Assembly (NCBI RefSeq): GCF_030812255.1
Contig: NZ_JAUSSH010000005.1
Span: 62,001-126,000 of the forward strand
Source: Paeniglutamicibacter psychrophenolicus
Lineage (GTDB): Bacteria; Actinomycetota; Actinomycetes; Actinomycetales; Micrococcaceae
Length of the DNA stretch: 64,000 bases
Direction: 5' to 3'
Notes under the pieces: model-generated
The model's input: the letters and a program-made list of their open reading frames with translations, nothing else
Databases searched by the model: none
Told to the model about the DNA's origin: nothing
Translations under genes and position numbers: made by a program
Part shown: positions 53,568 through 62,817 of the stretch, piece after piece
Layout of the letters: the number at the start of each line of letters is the position of its first letter
Numbering within the stretch: the first letter of the stretch is position 1

Positions 53568-54938
53568 ATGGCCACCAACGGCATCGCCGCCTCCGCATTG
53601 CGCTCCGCGATCGACGGCGAGGTATTCGGTTCCACCGACCCCGGGTTCGAAGCCGCCTGCCTCGGATTCAACCTGGCCCACGAGTTCCGGCCGGACATCG
53701 CGGTGCTGCCGCGCTCAAGCAGGGACGTCGCCGCCGCGGTGCGCCATGCCGCCGACCACGGGCTGGAGGTCCACGTGCAGGCCACCGGCCACGGGCTGGG
53801 CACCCAGACCCACGGCGGGATGCTCGTCAACACCGCGGGGCTGCAGGAACTGGACCTGGATCCGGAGGCCCGCAGCGTGCGCGTCGGGGCCGGGGTGCGC
53901 TGGAGCAAGGTCATTGCCGCGGCCGCACCGCACGGGCTGGCCCCGCTGAACGGTTCCTCCCCGGAGGTCGGGGTCGTCGGCTACACCATGGGCGGTGGCA
54001 TCGGGCCGATGGGGCGCACTTTCGGGTTTGCCGCGGACCACGTGACCGCGCTGCGGATGGTCACCGCCTCCGGCGACACGCTCGAGGTCGACGCCGTGCG
54101 GGAACCGGAACTCTTCTGGGCGCTGCGCGGCGGCAAGTGCTCCGTCGGCATCGTCACGCAGCTGCAGTTCGCCCTGCACCCGGTCGCCGAGGTCTACGGC
54201 GGCGGCATCTTCTTTGCCGGGCAGCACGCTCCGGAGCTGTTCCACGCCTTCGGCCCGTGGGCGCGCTCCCTGCCCGAGTCCACGACCGTCTCCATCGCCT
54301 TGCTGCGGCTGCCCGATGCCCCGGAGTTCCCCGAACCGTTGCGCGGCAAGACCACGGTGCACCTGCGCTATGTCCACGTGGGCGGCGACCAGCAGGGCGC
54401 GGCGTTGCTCGCCCCCATGCGCGGCACCGCCGGAGCGCTGGTCGACATGGTGGCGATGATGCCGTACTCCCTGATCGGGTCCGTCCACCAGGACCCCACC
54501 GACCCGATGCCCGCCTGGGACGCCTCGCTGCTGCTGGGCTCCCTGGATGCCGGCGCGATCGACGCCCTGCTGGAAACCGCCGGGCCCCAGCTGCAGGTCC
54601 CGCTCATCCTGGCCGAGCTGCGCCACCTGGGCGGCGCCTTCGCCCGCCAGCCCAAGCACCCCAACGCCGTGGGCAGGCGTGATGCCGCCTTCGCGGTGAA
54701 CGTGGTCGGCCCCTACGCCCCACAGCTGCAGGAAGCGGTGGCGGCCAGTGGCCTGGCGGTGCTGGACGCCATGGAACCGTGGTCCCACGGGGGACCCTCG
54801 ATCAATTTCCGCGGCTTCTCCTGGGCCCCGCAGGATGTGCGCAAGGCCTGGGAACCCGGGCACGTCGAGCGCCTGCGCCGGATCAAGGCGGGCTGGGACC
54901 CGGATTCGCGATTCCGCTTCGGCTACCAGCTGGACTGA
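53568..54938 (+). CDS. FAD-binding oxidoreductase (PCMH / berberine bridge enzyme-like)
   Basis: The protein has 456 residues; ATG 53568 follows AGGAGAA. The PCMH-type FAD domain occupies ~35-210: RPDIAVLPRSSRDVAAAVRHA, VQATGHGLGTQTHGGMLVN (His after GHG-type loop), VVGYTMGGGIGPMGRTFGFAADHV, then ELFWALRGGKCSVGIVTQLQF. The C-terminal substrate domain ends with PWSHGGPSINFRGFSW and RFRFGYQL, as in bacterial BBE-like oxidases. The GH-type flavin attachment His is plausible, but the second Cys of bicovalent enzymes is not evident. Substrate unknown. Confidence 0.88.
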   Translation: MATNGIAASALRSAIDGEVFGSTDPGFEAACLGFNLAHEFRPDIAVLPRSSRDVAAAVRHAADHGLEVHVQATGHGLGTQTHGGMLVNTAGLQELDLDPEARSVRVGAGVRWSKVIAAAAPHGLAPLNGSSPEVGVVGYTMGGGIGPMGRTFGFAADHVTALRMVTASGDTLEVDAVREPELFWALRGGKCSVGIVTQLQFALHPVAEVYGGGIFFAGQHAPELFHAFGPWARSLPESTTVSIALLRLPDAPEFPEPLRGKTTVHLRYVHVGGDQQGAALLAPMRGTAGALVDMVAMMPYSLIGSVHQDPTDPMPAWDASLLLGSLDAGAIDALLETAGPQLQVPLILAELRHLGGAFARQPKHPNAVGRRDAAFAVNVVGPYAPQLQEAVAASGLAVLDAMEPWSHGGPSINFRGFSWAPQDVRKAWEPGHVERLRRIKAGWDPDSRFRFGYQLD

Positions 54939-55228
54939 GCTCCGGGCCCCGGGCCCACATCCCCCCGCGACGTGCCCGTCCGGTCCATGGGCGCAGCCAT
55001 TGGCTTGCGGCGTCCCGAATTTCAGCAGCGACGGTGGTTTCTCCCCCGCGCGTGCGCGCTTGGATGTACCGCTTCGTGGCATACGTAGGGCGACGCGCGA
55101 CGGAACCGGCAACAGCGCACCCGCCCGCCACCTCCACGGGGGACTATTTGCCCTGTTGGTGTCCCGCACCCGGGCGTACGTTGGTGCCCAGCACGGCAGC
55201 ACGCGTTCCCACCCCGAGGCGGCACATC

Positions 55229-56716
55229 ATGTCAGGGGGAATTTTCCGCACGAAAACCATTGAGCAGACGATGGCCGAAACCGAGGAACCCGAACACAAG
55301 CTCAAGAAGAACCTGGGCGCACTGGATTTGATCGTCTTCGGTGTCGGGGTGAGCATCGGCGCCGGCATCTTCGTGCTCACCGGACAGGCCGCGGCGTCCA
55401 ACGCCGGGCCGGCCATCTCGATCTCCTTCCTGATCGCCGGGCTCGGCTGCGGGCTGGCGGCCCTGTGCTATGCCGAACTGGCTTCCAGCGTCCCGGCCGC
55501 CGGTAGCGCCTACACCTACACGTACGCGACCATGGGCGAACTTCTGGCCTGGATCATCGGCTGGGACCTGATCCTGGAATTCACCGTCGGGTCCGCCGCC
55601 CTGGCCACCTCCTTCAGCCAGTACCTGGGCGTGGTCCTGTCCGGCACCCCCTTCGCCATCCCCGAGGCGATCGCCACCGCGGAAAACGGCGTGCTGAACC
55701 TGCCCGCGGGACTGCTGGTCGTCGGCCTGGCCATCGTGCTGATCTCCGGGGTGAAGCTCTCCAGCCGCATCAACCAGGTCGTCACGGCCATCAAGATCCT
55801 CGTCGTGCTCGCGGTGATCATCGTCGGGGCGTTCTTCATCAACCTGGCCAACTGGTCCCCGTTCATCCCGCCGGCTCAATCCCCGGCGGCCTCCAGCGGC
55901 GGCGCACTGCACCTGCCGCTGGTGCAAACGATCTTCGGACTCGATCCCAGCGTCTTTGGCATCGGCGGGGTCTTTGCCGCCGCCGCCATGGTGTTCTTCG
56001 CCTTCATCGGCTTCGACGTCGTGGCCACCACCGCCGAGGAGACACGCAACCCGCAACGCAACATGCCCATCGGCATCTTCGGTTCCCTGGTCATCGTCAC
56101 GGTGCTCTACATGGCGGTGTCCCTGGTGATCACCGGCATGCAAAGCTACAAGGACATCGACCCCGACGACGGGGCACCGCTGGCCACCGCCTTCGTGAAC
56201 GCCGGGCTGCCGGTGATGGGCGACCTGATCGCGATCGGCGCCTGCATCGGGCTGGTGGTGGTGTGCATGATCCTGTTCCTGGGCCAGACCCGCGTGGGCT
56301 TCGCCATGGCCCGCGACGGACTCTTCCCGGCCGCGCTGGCCAAGACCCACCCGCGCTTCGGCACCCCCTACCGGTTCACGATCCTTGCCGCCATCCCGAT
56401 CGCCGTCCTGGCCACCTTCGTGCCGTTGTCCACGCTCGCGGAACTGGTCAACATCGGCACACTGGCCGCGTTTGTGCTGGTGTCCATCGGGGTCATGGTG
56501 CTGCGCCGCACCCGCCCGGATTTGCCGCGCGCCTTCAAGGTGCCGTGGGTGCCGGTGATCCCGATCGCCGCGGTCATCGTCTGTTTCTACCTGATGCTGA
56601 ATCTGGCCCTGGAGACCTGGATCCGCTTCGTGATCTGGCTGGCCATCGGCTTCGTCGTCTATTTCGCCTACTCGCGGAGGCACAGCCGGCTGAACCAACC
56701 AACCTCCGTTCCTTGA
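55229..56716 (+). CDS. APC superfamily amino acid permease
   Basis: The protein has 495 residues; ATG 55229 follows GAGG. The first ~35 residues are charged (TIEQTMAETEEPEHKLKKNLG), then the APC signature LIVFGVGVSIGAGIFVLTGQAA marks TM1. There are about 12 transmembrane segments, including GLAALCYAELASSVPAAGSAYTYTYATMGE and FFAFIGFDVVATTAEETRNPQRNMP, both typical of cationic amino acid-type (CAT/YfnA) members. It probably exchanges or imports a basic or neutral amino acid. No neighbouring gene points to the substrate. Confidence 0.92.
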   Translation: MSGGIFRTKTIEQTMAETEEPEHKLKKNLGALDLIVFGVGVSIGAGIFVLTGQAAASNAGPAISISFLIAGLGCGLAALCYAELASSVPAAGSAYTYTYATMGELLAWIIGWDLILEFTVGSAALATSFSQYLGVVLSGTPFAIPEAIATAENGVLNLPAGLLVVGLAIVLISGVKLSSRINQVVTAIKILVVLAVIIVGAFFINLANWSPFIPPAQSPAASSGGALHLPLVQTIFGLDPSVFGIGGVFAAAAMVFFAFIGFDVVATTAEETRNPQRNMPIGIFGSLVIVTVLYMAVSLVITGMQSYKDIDPDDGAPLATAFVNAGLPVMGDLIAIGACIGLVVVCMILFLGQTRVGFAMARDGLFPAALAKTHPRFGTPYRFTILAAIPIAVLATFVPLSTLAELVNIGTLAAFVLVSIGVMVLRRTRPDLPRAFKVPWVPVIPIAAVIVCFYLMLNLALETWIRFVIWLAIGFVVYFAYSRRHSRLNQPTSVP

Positions 56717-56750
56717 GCTTCTTCACCGGGGCACCGGGGCCCTCGCCGTC

Positions 56751-57767
56751 TCAGGAAGGCATCACGATGATGACCTTGCCCTTCGCGCGCCTGGATTCAA
56801 GGCGTTCGAAGGCGCTGGCAAAATCGTCCAAGGGGTAGGTGCTGTCGATGCCGAGCTTCAGCTTCCCCGCATCGACCAACCCGCACAGCAGCGCCAGCCC
56901 GCCGGCATCGGGCTCCATGAAGAAGAAATCATACGTGGCACCGGCCGCGGCGGCCGCCTTCCTGGCCTTGCGGCTCATGGCTGCGGCGACCGGGCGCACC
57001 AGCGCCCGGCGCAGGCCGGAGACCTCCTCCGGGATCCCCTCGGGGGTCAGCGGCCCGGTGATGGACACGACCTTTCCACCGGCGCGCACGCGGGTGAACA
57101 CGTCGAGGTCCGTTTCGAGGCCAACCAGGTCCAACACCTTGTCGAACTGCTCCGCGTAATCGGAAACCTTGGACTCGCGGTAGTTGATCACCAGATCCGC
57201 GCCGGCCTGCTCGACGACCTGGCGCCCCTCCGGGGATGCGGTGGTGGTCACGTGTGCCCCGGCCAGCTTGGCCAGCTGGATCGCCAGCAGGCCCACTCCC
57301 CCTGCGCCGCCGGTCACCAGCAGCCGTTCCCCGGATTGCAGGTCCAGGTGCTTGGGGCCCAGCGCCTGCTGCGCGGTAAGGCCCGCCAGCGGCAGCGCCG
57401 CGGCATTAACCAGGGCAACGGACTTCGGCGCGGGGGCCACCAGGGCTTCGTCGATGGCCAGGTACTGGGCCAGGGCACCCAGCGCCGTCTTGCCCACGCG
57501 TGAAACCACCCGGTCCCCCACCGCGAAGCGGGAGGCCCCGGGACCGAGCGCGGTGACGACCCCGCTGAGTTCGTTCCCGGCGATCTTCGGGAACTTGTAG
57601 GGGTGAAGCATCTTCATGGTTCCGGCCCGTTGCATCGCGTCGACCGGGTTCAGTCCCACAGCGGCGACCTTGACGAGAACCTGGTTGGCGGCGGGTCGCG
57701 GTTCGGGCAGTTCCAGGACCGTCATGGCCTCCGGGCCGCCGTACCTGGTGTAGGCAATGGCTTTCAT
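56751..57767 (-). CDS. NAD(P)-dependent quinone oxidoreductase-like medium-chain dehydrogenase
   Basis: The protein has 338 residues; ATG 57767 is preceded by GGAGGAAAAC, an ideal site. The sequence MKAIAYTRYGGPEAMTVLELPEP, the NADPH loop LLVTGGAGGVGLLAIQLAKLAGAHV and the absence of zinc-binding Cys/His place it in the zinc-free QOR branch of MDR proteins. The terminus FERLESRRAKGKVIIVM is standard. It should reduce quinones, enones or aldehydes with NADPH. Single gene, convergent with the APC permease gene. Confidence 0.9.
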   Translation of the reverse strand: MKAIAYTRYGGPEAMTVLELPEPRPAANQVLVKVAAVGLNPVDAMQRAGTMKMLHPYKFPKIAGNELSGVVTALGPGASRFAVGDRVVSRVGKTALGALAQYLAIDEALVAPAPKSVALVNAAALPLAGLTAQQALGPKHLDLQSGERLLVTGGAGGVGLLAIQLAKLAGAHVTTTASPEGRQVVEQAGADLVINYRESKVSDYAEQFDKVLDLVGLETDLDVFTRVRAGGKVVSITGPLTPEGIPEEVSGLRRALVRPVAAAMSRKARKAAAAAGATYDFFFMEPDAGGLALLCGLVDAGKLKLGIDSTYPLDDFASAFERLESRRAKGKVIIVMPS

Positions 57768-58181
57768 GTTTTCCTCCGTCGCACCAGGGATCACCACGCT
57801 TCACGGCGAACACTTCAGGCGATCATCCGGCGGGGCAGGTGCACCTAGAATCTACACGCCCACACCGGACAGGCCACCGTGATCCCGCTCTCAGTGTCCG
57901 GCGACCCTCGGCCCCGGGAACCGGTACGGAAATCCACCACATCCGATTCCGGAGTTCGTTCTTCCGGGCGGCGGGCGGCCGAACCGGTTTCCCGCGGAGG
58001 CAATGCACGGTGGCGGTTGGCACGATTGGATGCCGGCACGCCGGCTCCCGTGGCAGACCGGTTCGACGGCAACGCCGCGTCGCGGTTGAGCCCGTGTGGC
58101 GGCCGCCCCGCCGCCAAGCGGCACCAGGGATCGCCAGCAGGGTTGCAGAACGCGGCTGCGGCCCCGGCCGCATCGGGACAC
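57768..58181. other. intergenic region between the MDR gene and the tRNA terminator
   Basis: About 410 bases. Several overlapping open frames are all GC-skew artefacts without ribosome sites. The MDR promoter is expected near 57800-57850. No gene was identified. Confidence 0.4.
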
Positions 58182-58216
58182 AAAAAAGGCCTCCGACCTG
58201 AGCCGGAGACCTTTTT
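58182..58216 (-). terminator. intrinsic terminator after tRNA-Ala
   Basis: AAAAAGG-C-CTCCG pairs with CGGAG-A-CCTTTTT across an 8-base loop. A T-run on each strand makes it functional in both directions. It follows the tRNA by ~13 bases. Confidence 0.85.
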
Positions 58217-58228
58217 ATTCTTGCTATC

Positions 58229-58304
58229 TGGTGGAGGTAAGGGGATTCGAACCCCTGACCTTCTGCATGCCATGCAGACGCGCTACCAACTGCGCCATAC
58301 CCCC
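58229..58304 (-). tRNA. tRNA-Ala, anticodon GGC, with encoded CCA
   Basis: The minus strand gives a full cloverleaf. The acceptor is GGGGGTA with TACCTCC (58298-58304 with 58233-58239). The D arm is GCGC-AGTTGGTA-GCGC. The anticodon arm TCTGC-ATGGCAT-GCAGA carries the GGC anticodon, and the T arm is AGGGG-TTCGAAT-CCCCT. Discriminator A is at 58232 and CCA is encoded at 58229-58231. The acceptor has one non-Watson-Crick pair. Confidence 0.97.
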
Positions 58305-58336
58305 AGATGAGAGCCGCCCTTGCGGGCAACTCAACC

Positions 58337-58366
58337 ATCATAGGCCACACAAAACGCGTGGCGCAA
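58337..58366 (-). promoter_or_regulatory. promoter of tRNA-Ala
   Basis: Minus-strand TTGCGC (58366-58361) and TATGAT (58342-58337) with an 18-base spacer. The -10 lies 32 bases before the mature 5' end of the tRNA. Confidence 0.6.
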
Positions 58367-58377
58367 ATCGAGGGACC

Positions 58378-58791
58378 CTAGAGCGAATCGGGGAGCGTTT
58401 CGATGTGCGACATGTCGGTGGCGGGCTCGCCGGTGGTCGGCAGCTCGATGAGCGGGCAGTCGCCCCACAGGCGCTCCAGGGCGTAGAAGACGCGGTCCTC
58501 GTTGTGCTGGACGTGGATGACCACATCCGCGTAGTCGAGCAGGACCCAGCGGCCCGCGCCACGGCCTTCGCGGCGTACCGGGCGGATGTCGAACTCCTCG
58601 GCCAGCTTGTCCTCGACCTCGTCGACGATCGCGTTGACCTGGCGCTCGGAGGAAGCCGAGGCGATCAGGAAGGCGTCGGTGACACCGAGGCGCTCGGAAA
58701 CGTCAAGGGCGATCAGGTTTTCGGCCTGCTTCTCGGCGGCGGCCAGTGCCGCGGCCTTGACCAGGTTGATGGAATGTTCGTGGGCGCTCAT
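58378..58791 (-). CDS. rsfS: ribosome silencing factor
   Basis: The protein has 137 residues from ATG 58791. RsfS/Iojap pattern: INLVKAAALAAAEKQAENLIALDVSERL, TDAFLIASASSERQVNAIVDEVEDKL and GRGAGRWVLLDYADVVIHVQ, then EDRVFYALERLWGDCP. RsfS binds ribosomal protein uL14 and blocks subunit joining in starvation. The short Pro/Asp-rich tail is normal. It is the last gene of a minus-strand nadD group, as in many actinobacteria. Confidence 0.96.
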   Translation of the reverse strand: MSAHEHSINLVKAAALAAAEKQAENLIALDVSERLGVTDAFLIASASSERQVNAIVDEVEDKLAEEFDIRPVRREGRGAGRWVLLDYADVVIHVQHNEDRVFYALERLWGDCPLIELPTTGEPATDMSHIETLPDSL

Positions 58792-58833
58792 AGGGGGTTC
58801 TCCTTGAGGGAATTGTGGCGTCGCAAAAGCGCG

Positions 58834-60444
58834 CTAGTTGGAGTTCAGGAACATGATGAGGCCGGCCACCAGGGCCGCGCCTCCAACGGACAAGGCCGCG
58901 ATGACCATCAAGTACATGTTGTTGGCACGGCGCATTCCGGCGGTCTGCACGTCCAACGGCTCGAGCCCCTGGGCGCGCACGGCACGCACGGGAGGACGAG
59001 ACGTCGAGGGCCCAACATCTTCGGCGCGGGGAGCCCTGGATTCGGGTGCCGCCACCGCCTTGCCGGCGGCCGGGGCCGCGGGGGCCTTGGCCGGTGCTGC
59101 TGCGGCAGCTTGTTTCGCGGCGGGCGGCTTGGAGCCGCCAGCCGATGCCTGGGCCGGAGTAGCAGCCTTTGGCTTGTGCGCAGGTGTGACCGCCGGGGCT
59201 TTCGCTGCCGGGGTCGTCGGCTGGGGCGCCCGGGGCGCCGAAGCCGGAGTCTTGGTGGCCGGGGCCGCGGTGGATTGCGGTTCCTCGACGATGGTGCCCT
59301 GGTCGGTCATGGCGATGTTGTAGCCACGTGTCAGCGGACCGGAGATGCCGGTGTTGACCAGCTTCTTCTCGATGTCCTCTTCAACCAGGTGGTTCATGGC
59401 CCCGGTGAAGGGGTCCGAGCGGCGGGCACCGGCCCGCTGGGTGTTTTCCTCCTGCATGCGCAGGCGTTCGGCGGCGCGGCGGGAAATGATCGCGGCGCGC
59501 GCGGCAAGCTCCCGCTGCTGGGCCAGGACCTCCAGGTCCACGTTGGCCAGGTCTTCCTCGGGCGCGATGAGCAGCGGTTCGCTCGGGGCGGCACCGCCGG
59601 AGCGCTGGCGCAACGCCAGGGCCTCCTCGACGCTCATCTGCGGCGAGGGGGTTTCGGGGTCGGCTGGCGGCTGGGCCGCTGCTGGCTTGGCCGAGGCCGG
59701 CTTGCCGGGCGCGGGCTTGGCCGCTGCTGCTTTGGCCGGTGCTGCTTTGGGCGGTGCCGGCGTGGCCTTGGGTGCGGGTGCGGACTGCGCGGCTGCCGGG
59801 GCCTGTGCGGCTCCCGCGTCCTTCGCGGCACCCAGGGCCTGCAGGCGCATCTGCTTGCGCGTCAGCGGCGCCGGGTCCTCGGCGGGGGCAGGGTCCTTGG
59901 GTGAAAGTTCGGAGACTTCCTGTTCCAGGCGGCGACGGGTGCGCAGTGCCTCGCGGTCGCGGGCACGCTGCAGGGAGGTGCGCTCGGTGCGCTCCGGCAT
60001 CGCGTCAACTGCACCGGTGGCGGCGCGACGGCTGCGCGCAGGTTCCGCCGGTTCCAGCACCGGCTTGGCATCCACGGGCTCTTCGACGGGCGTGGCGGCA
60101 GGCGTTGCAGCAGCCGGCCTGGCTGCAGGTTTCTCGACCGGCTTCTCGACCGGCTTGGCAACGGCGGGCTTTTCGGCCTGCTTGGCGGCAGGCTTCTGGA
60201 CAATTCCGGGAGCGGGTTGCGCCGTCGGCACGGTGGCCTTGGGCACGGGGACTTCCGCCGCTGGCTTGGCCGCCGCCGGCTTCGCTGCGGCGGGTTTGGC
60301 CGCTTCGGGCTTCGGTGCGGGGGGCACGGGCTTTTGGCCCGCCGCCGCCTCGCGGGCAAGCTGGGCTTCGGCCTCGGCACGTCGCTGCTCCCGCAGGGCT
60401 CGCCTGCTGAGCGCGGGCCCGGTCTCGTCGCTCATCTTGTCCAT
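58834..60444 (-). CDS. Ala/Pro-rich single-pass membrane protein between nadD and rsfS
   Basis: The protein has 536 residues. The N-terminus is a charged helix (ALSRRALREQRRAEAEAQLA), followed by ~90 residues of AAKP/EKP-type repeats. A mixed region of charged helices (SLQRARDREALRTRRRLEQE) and a second Ala/Pro stretch lead to MSVEEALALRQRSGGA, an EEDLANVDLEVLAQQ segment, and more Ala/Pro linkers. One C-terminal transmembrane segment (NNMYLMVIAALSVGGAALVA, near residue 510-532) ends the chain, so most of it is cytoplasmic. It resembles membrane-tethered spacer or scaffold proteins. It lies 12 bases after nadD and 42 before rsfS. Function is unknown. Confidence 0.75.
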   Translation of the reverse strand: MDKMSDETGPALSRRALREQRRAEAEAQLAREAAAGQKPVPPAPKPEAAKPAAAKPAAAKPAAEVPVPKATVPTAQPAPGIVQKPAAKQAEKPAVAKPVEKPVEKPAARPAAATPAATPVEEPVDAKPVLEPAEPARSRRAATGAVDAMPERTERTSLQRARDREALRTRRRLEQEVSELSPKDPAPAEDPAPLTRKQMRLQALGAAKDAGAAQAPAAAQSAPAPKATPAPPKAAPAKAAAAKPAPGKPASAKPAAAQPPADPETPSPQMSVEEALALRQRSGGAAPSEPLLIAPEEDLANVDLEVLAQQRELAARAAIISRRAAERLRMQEENTQRAGARRSDPFTGAMNHLVEEDIEKKLVNTGISGPLTRGYNIAMTDQGTIVEEPQSTAAPATKTPASAPRAPQPTTPAAKAPAVTPAHKPKAATPAQASAGGSKPPAAKQAAAAAPAKAPAAPAAGKAVAAPESRAPRAEDVGPSTSRPPVRAVRAQGLEPLDVQTAGMRRANNMYLMVIAALSVGGAALVAGLIMFLNSN

Positions 60445-60456
60445 TCCCGGCCGTCT

Positions 60457-61044
60457 CTATTCCTGGCCGTTGCTTACTGCGTTGTTCTTGTCGTTGTACA
60501 GCTTGTACTTGGCGATGTACTGCACCACGCCGTCGGGCACCAGATACCAGACCGGATGCGCGGTCCGCACCCGTTCACGGCAATCCGTTGAGGAAATCGC
60601 CATCGCCGGGACCTCCATCAGCGACACGTCGTTGCGGTCCAGCACCGGCAACTCGTGGCCGGGCCTGGTGACCCCCACGAAATGCGCCAGCTGCCACAGC
60701 TCCTCGGCGTTCTTCCACCCCATGATCTGCGCCATGGCGTCCGCGCCGGTGATGAAGAACAGCTCCGCCTCCGGACGCTGTGCGCGCAGGTCCCGCAGCG
60801 TGTCGATGGTGTACGTGGGGCCGGGTCGGTCGATGTCCACCCGGCTCACCGTGAAGCGGGGGTTTGCCGCGGTGGCGATCACCGTCATCAGGTAGCGGTG
60901 CTCGGCCGGGGCCACGTCGCGGTCCGACTTCTGCCACGGTTCCCCGGTGGGCACGAACACGACTTCGTCAAGGTCGAAGACCGAGGCGACTTCGCTGGCT
61001 GCCACGAGGTGCCCGTGGTGGATCGGATCGAAGGTGCCGCCCAT
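60457..61044 (-). CDS. nadD: nicotinate-nucleotide adenylyltransferase
   Basis: The protein has 195 residues from ATG 61044. It starts directly with [20 protein letters not shown], which contains the nucleotidyltransferase [12 protein letters not shown] motif. Relatives often carry a few residues before this; in-frame codons upstream (RLGV-) lack a usable start. Other signatures: [35 protein letters not shown] and the terminal [21 protein letters not shown]. It makes nicotinic acid adenine dinucleotide for NAD synthesis. It overlaps no gene but begins 46 bases after the small membrane protein gene. Confidence 0.95.
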   Translation of the reverse strand: MGGTFDPIHHGHLVAASEVASVFDLDEVVFVPTGEPWQKSDRDVAPAEHRYLMTVIATAANPRFTVSRVDIDRPGPTYTIDTLRDLRAQRPEAELFFITGADAMAQIMGWKNAEELWQLAHFVGVTRPGHELPVLDRNDVSLMEVPAMAISSTDCRERVRTAHPVWYLVPDGVVQYIAKYKLYNDKNNAVSNGQE

Positions 61045-61090
61045 GACGCCTAGGCGAAATGGGCGGTCCGTACGTTCGGCCTCGAGACGG

Positions 61091-61312
61091 CTAGTGATGG
61101 CCGTGCTTGTTGGTGTGCGTACGGTGGGTGTCCTCGGGTTCCGGCTTGACCTGGTGGCGGTTTCCCACGTTGGAGTAGGACATGGTGATCAGCAGCATCA
61201 GCATGAACAGCAGGAAGATTCCGCCGCCGACAAGCAGCGCCTGGGTCTGGGTGGCCATTCCACCGGTGGACTCGGAAGCCAGGATCGCCGCGTTCAGGGA
61301 CTGGGTAAACAT
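61091..61312 (-). CDS. small membrane protein upstream of nadD
   Basis: The protein has 73 residues. ATG 61312 ([20 protein letters not shown]) is chosen because TGGAGAAAC precedes it; the frame could extend to 61357. One transmembrane segment (~23-46, [20 protein letters not shown]) is followed by a His-rich basic tail ([11 protein letters not shown]). It looks like a small single-pass protein commonly found at this position in Micrococcaceae; that statement is from memory, not a search. Function is unknown. Confidence 0.7.
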   Translation of the reverse strand: MFTQSLNAAILASESTGGMATQTQALLVGGGIFLLFMLMLLITMSYSNVGNRHQVKPEPEDTHRTHTNKHGHH

Positions 61313-61417
61313 GTTTCTCCAGGTTGCTATGTGTGCCGGGCCCGCGCAGGCGCGCACGGCACGTTGTTGTAACTATTTTGTCTCGTTAGCCTCTATCGTA
61401 CCCACCTTGGCACGCGG

Positions 61418-62737
61418 CTACGAACGAACATGCCCATCGCCTTGCACAATCCACTTGGTCGTGGTCAGCTCGCGCAGGCCCATCGGACCGCGGGCGTGCA
61501 TCTTCTGCGTCGAAATGCCGACCTCGGCACCCAGTCCCAGTTGCCCGCCATCGGTGAACCGGGTGGAGGCGTTGACGATCACCGCGGCCGAGTCGACCTC
61601 GGCGATGAAGCGCTCGGCATGGGCAAGGTTGTTGGTCAGGATCGCCTCGGTGTGACCGGTGCTGTGCGCACGGATGTGCTTGATCGCACCATCCAGGTCG
61701 TCAACCACGGCCACGGCCAGGTCCAGGTCCATGTATTCGGTGTCCCAGTCCTCCTCGACGGCGTCGATGGTCGGGATGCCACCGGCCAGCGCCTTCGCGC
61801 GGGCATCTACGTGCAGGCGCACCCCGGCCCTGGACAGCGCGGCAAGCACCTCGGGGGCCGCGGCGGCCTTAGCGTTCAGGAGCAGGGTCTCAACGGTGTT
61901 GCACACCGAGGGGCGCTGGGTCTTGGCATTGAGCAGGATCGGGGCGGCCATGGCGGCATCGGCGGACTCGTCGAGGTAGATGTGCACGTTGCCCTCACCG
62001 GTCTCGATGACCGGGACGCTGGCGGTGGTGACCACGCGCTGGATCAGCTCGCGCCCGCCGCGCGGAATCAGCACGTCGATCTTGCCGCGCGCCCCCATCA
62101 TCGCGTCGGCGCCGTCGCGGCCCCAGGGATCGACCGAGGCCACGGCGTCGGCGGGCAGTCCCACCGTTTCCAGGGCGTCGCGGATCAGGGCCAGCAGCGC
62201 CTCGTTGGAGTGTGCGGCGGCGCTTCCCCCGCGCAGCAGCACCGCGTTTCCGCTCTTCAATGCCAGCCCGGCGATGTCGACGGTGACGTTGGGGCGGGCC
62301 TCGTAGATGGCGCCGATGACGCCCATGGGCACGTGCACCTGGCGCAACCTCAGCCCGTTGGGCAGGGTCTGTCCGCGCAGCACGGTGCCCACCGGGTCCG
62401 GCAGCCCGGCCAGTTCCTCCAGGGCGGCGATCAGCGCGTCGACGCGCGCGTCGTTCAGGCGCAGCCGGTCCAGCAGCGCCTCGGTGGTGCCGTTGGCGCG
62501 CCCGGCCTCGATGTCCTTGGCGTTGGCCTTGATCACGGCCTTGCGGTTGGCATCCAGCGAGGCCGCGATGGCCAGCAGCGCCCGGTCCTTCCAGTTGCGG
62601 TCCGCCCGGGCCAGCACGCGCGAGGCGGCGCGGGCGCGGTCGGCCAGCCTGGCCACGGCGAGGGTGGCGGCCTCGGGCCCGCCGGTGTCCTGGGCGGCAT
62701 CGGTCAGGGTGAAGGCTGCATCAATGTTCTGGCTCAT
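61418..62737 (-). CDS. proA: glutamate-5-semialdehyde dehydrogenase
   Basis: The protein has 439 residues from ATG 62737. Second enzyme of proline synthesis, reducing gamma-glutamyl phosphate with NADPH. ALDH-like fold: VPMGVIGAIYEARPNVTVDIAGLALKSGNAVLLRGGSAA in the coenzyme domain, RGGRELIQRVVTTASVPVIETGEGNVH, and the catalytic Cys in AKTQRPSVCNTVETLL. The end LGAEVGISTQKMHARGPMGL is diagnostic. A 16-bp hairpin without a T-run lies between proB and this gene. Confidence 0.97.
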   Translation of the reverse strand: MSQNIDAAFTLTDAAQDTGGPEAATLAVARLADRARAASRVLARADRNWKDRALLAIAASLDANRKAVIKANAKDIEAGRANGTTEALLDRLRLNDARVDALIAALEELAGLPDPVGTVLRGQTLPNGLRLRQVHVPMGVIGAIYEARPNVTVDIAGLALKSGNAVLLRGGSAAAHSNEALLALIRDALETVGLPADAVASVDPWGRDGADAMMGARGKIDVLIPRGGRELIQRVVTTASVPVIETGEGNVHIYLDESADAAMAAPILLNAKTQRPSVCNTVETLLLNAKAAAAPEVLAALSRAGVRLHVDARAKALAGGIPTIDAVEEDWDTEYMDLDLAVAVVDDLDGAIKHIRAHSTGHTEAILTNNLAHAERFIAEVDSAAVIVNASTRFTDGGQLGLGAEVGISTQKMHARGPMGLRELTTTKWIVQGDGHVRS

Positions 62738-62761
62738 AATCCCTTATTCTACGGTGGATGC

Positions 62762-62804
62762 ACCGAAGCCCGCCCCCATGTTAAGCACGGGGGCGGGCTT
62801 CGGT
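62762..62804 (-). other. perfect 16-bp hairpin between proB and proA
   Basis: Arms 62762-62777 and 62789-62804 are perfectly complementary with an 11-base loop (ATGTTAAGCAC). It starts 13 bases after the proB stop on the minus strand. No T-run follows, so it may be a partial terminator or stability element separating proB from proA. Confidence 0.7.
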
Positions 62805-62817
62805 CGCGGCTGCGCTG

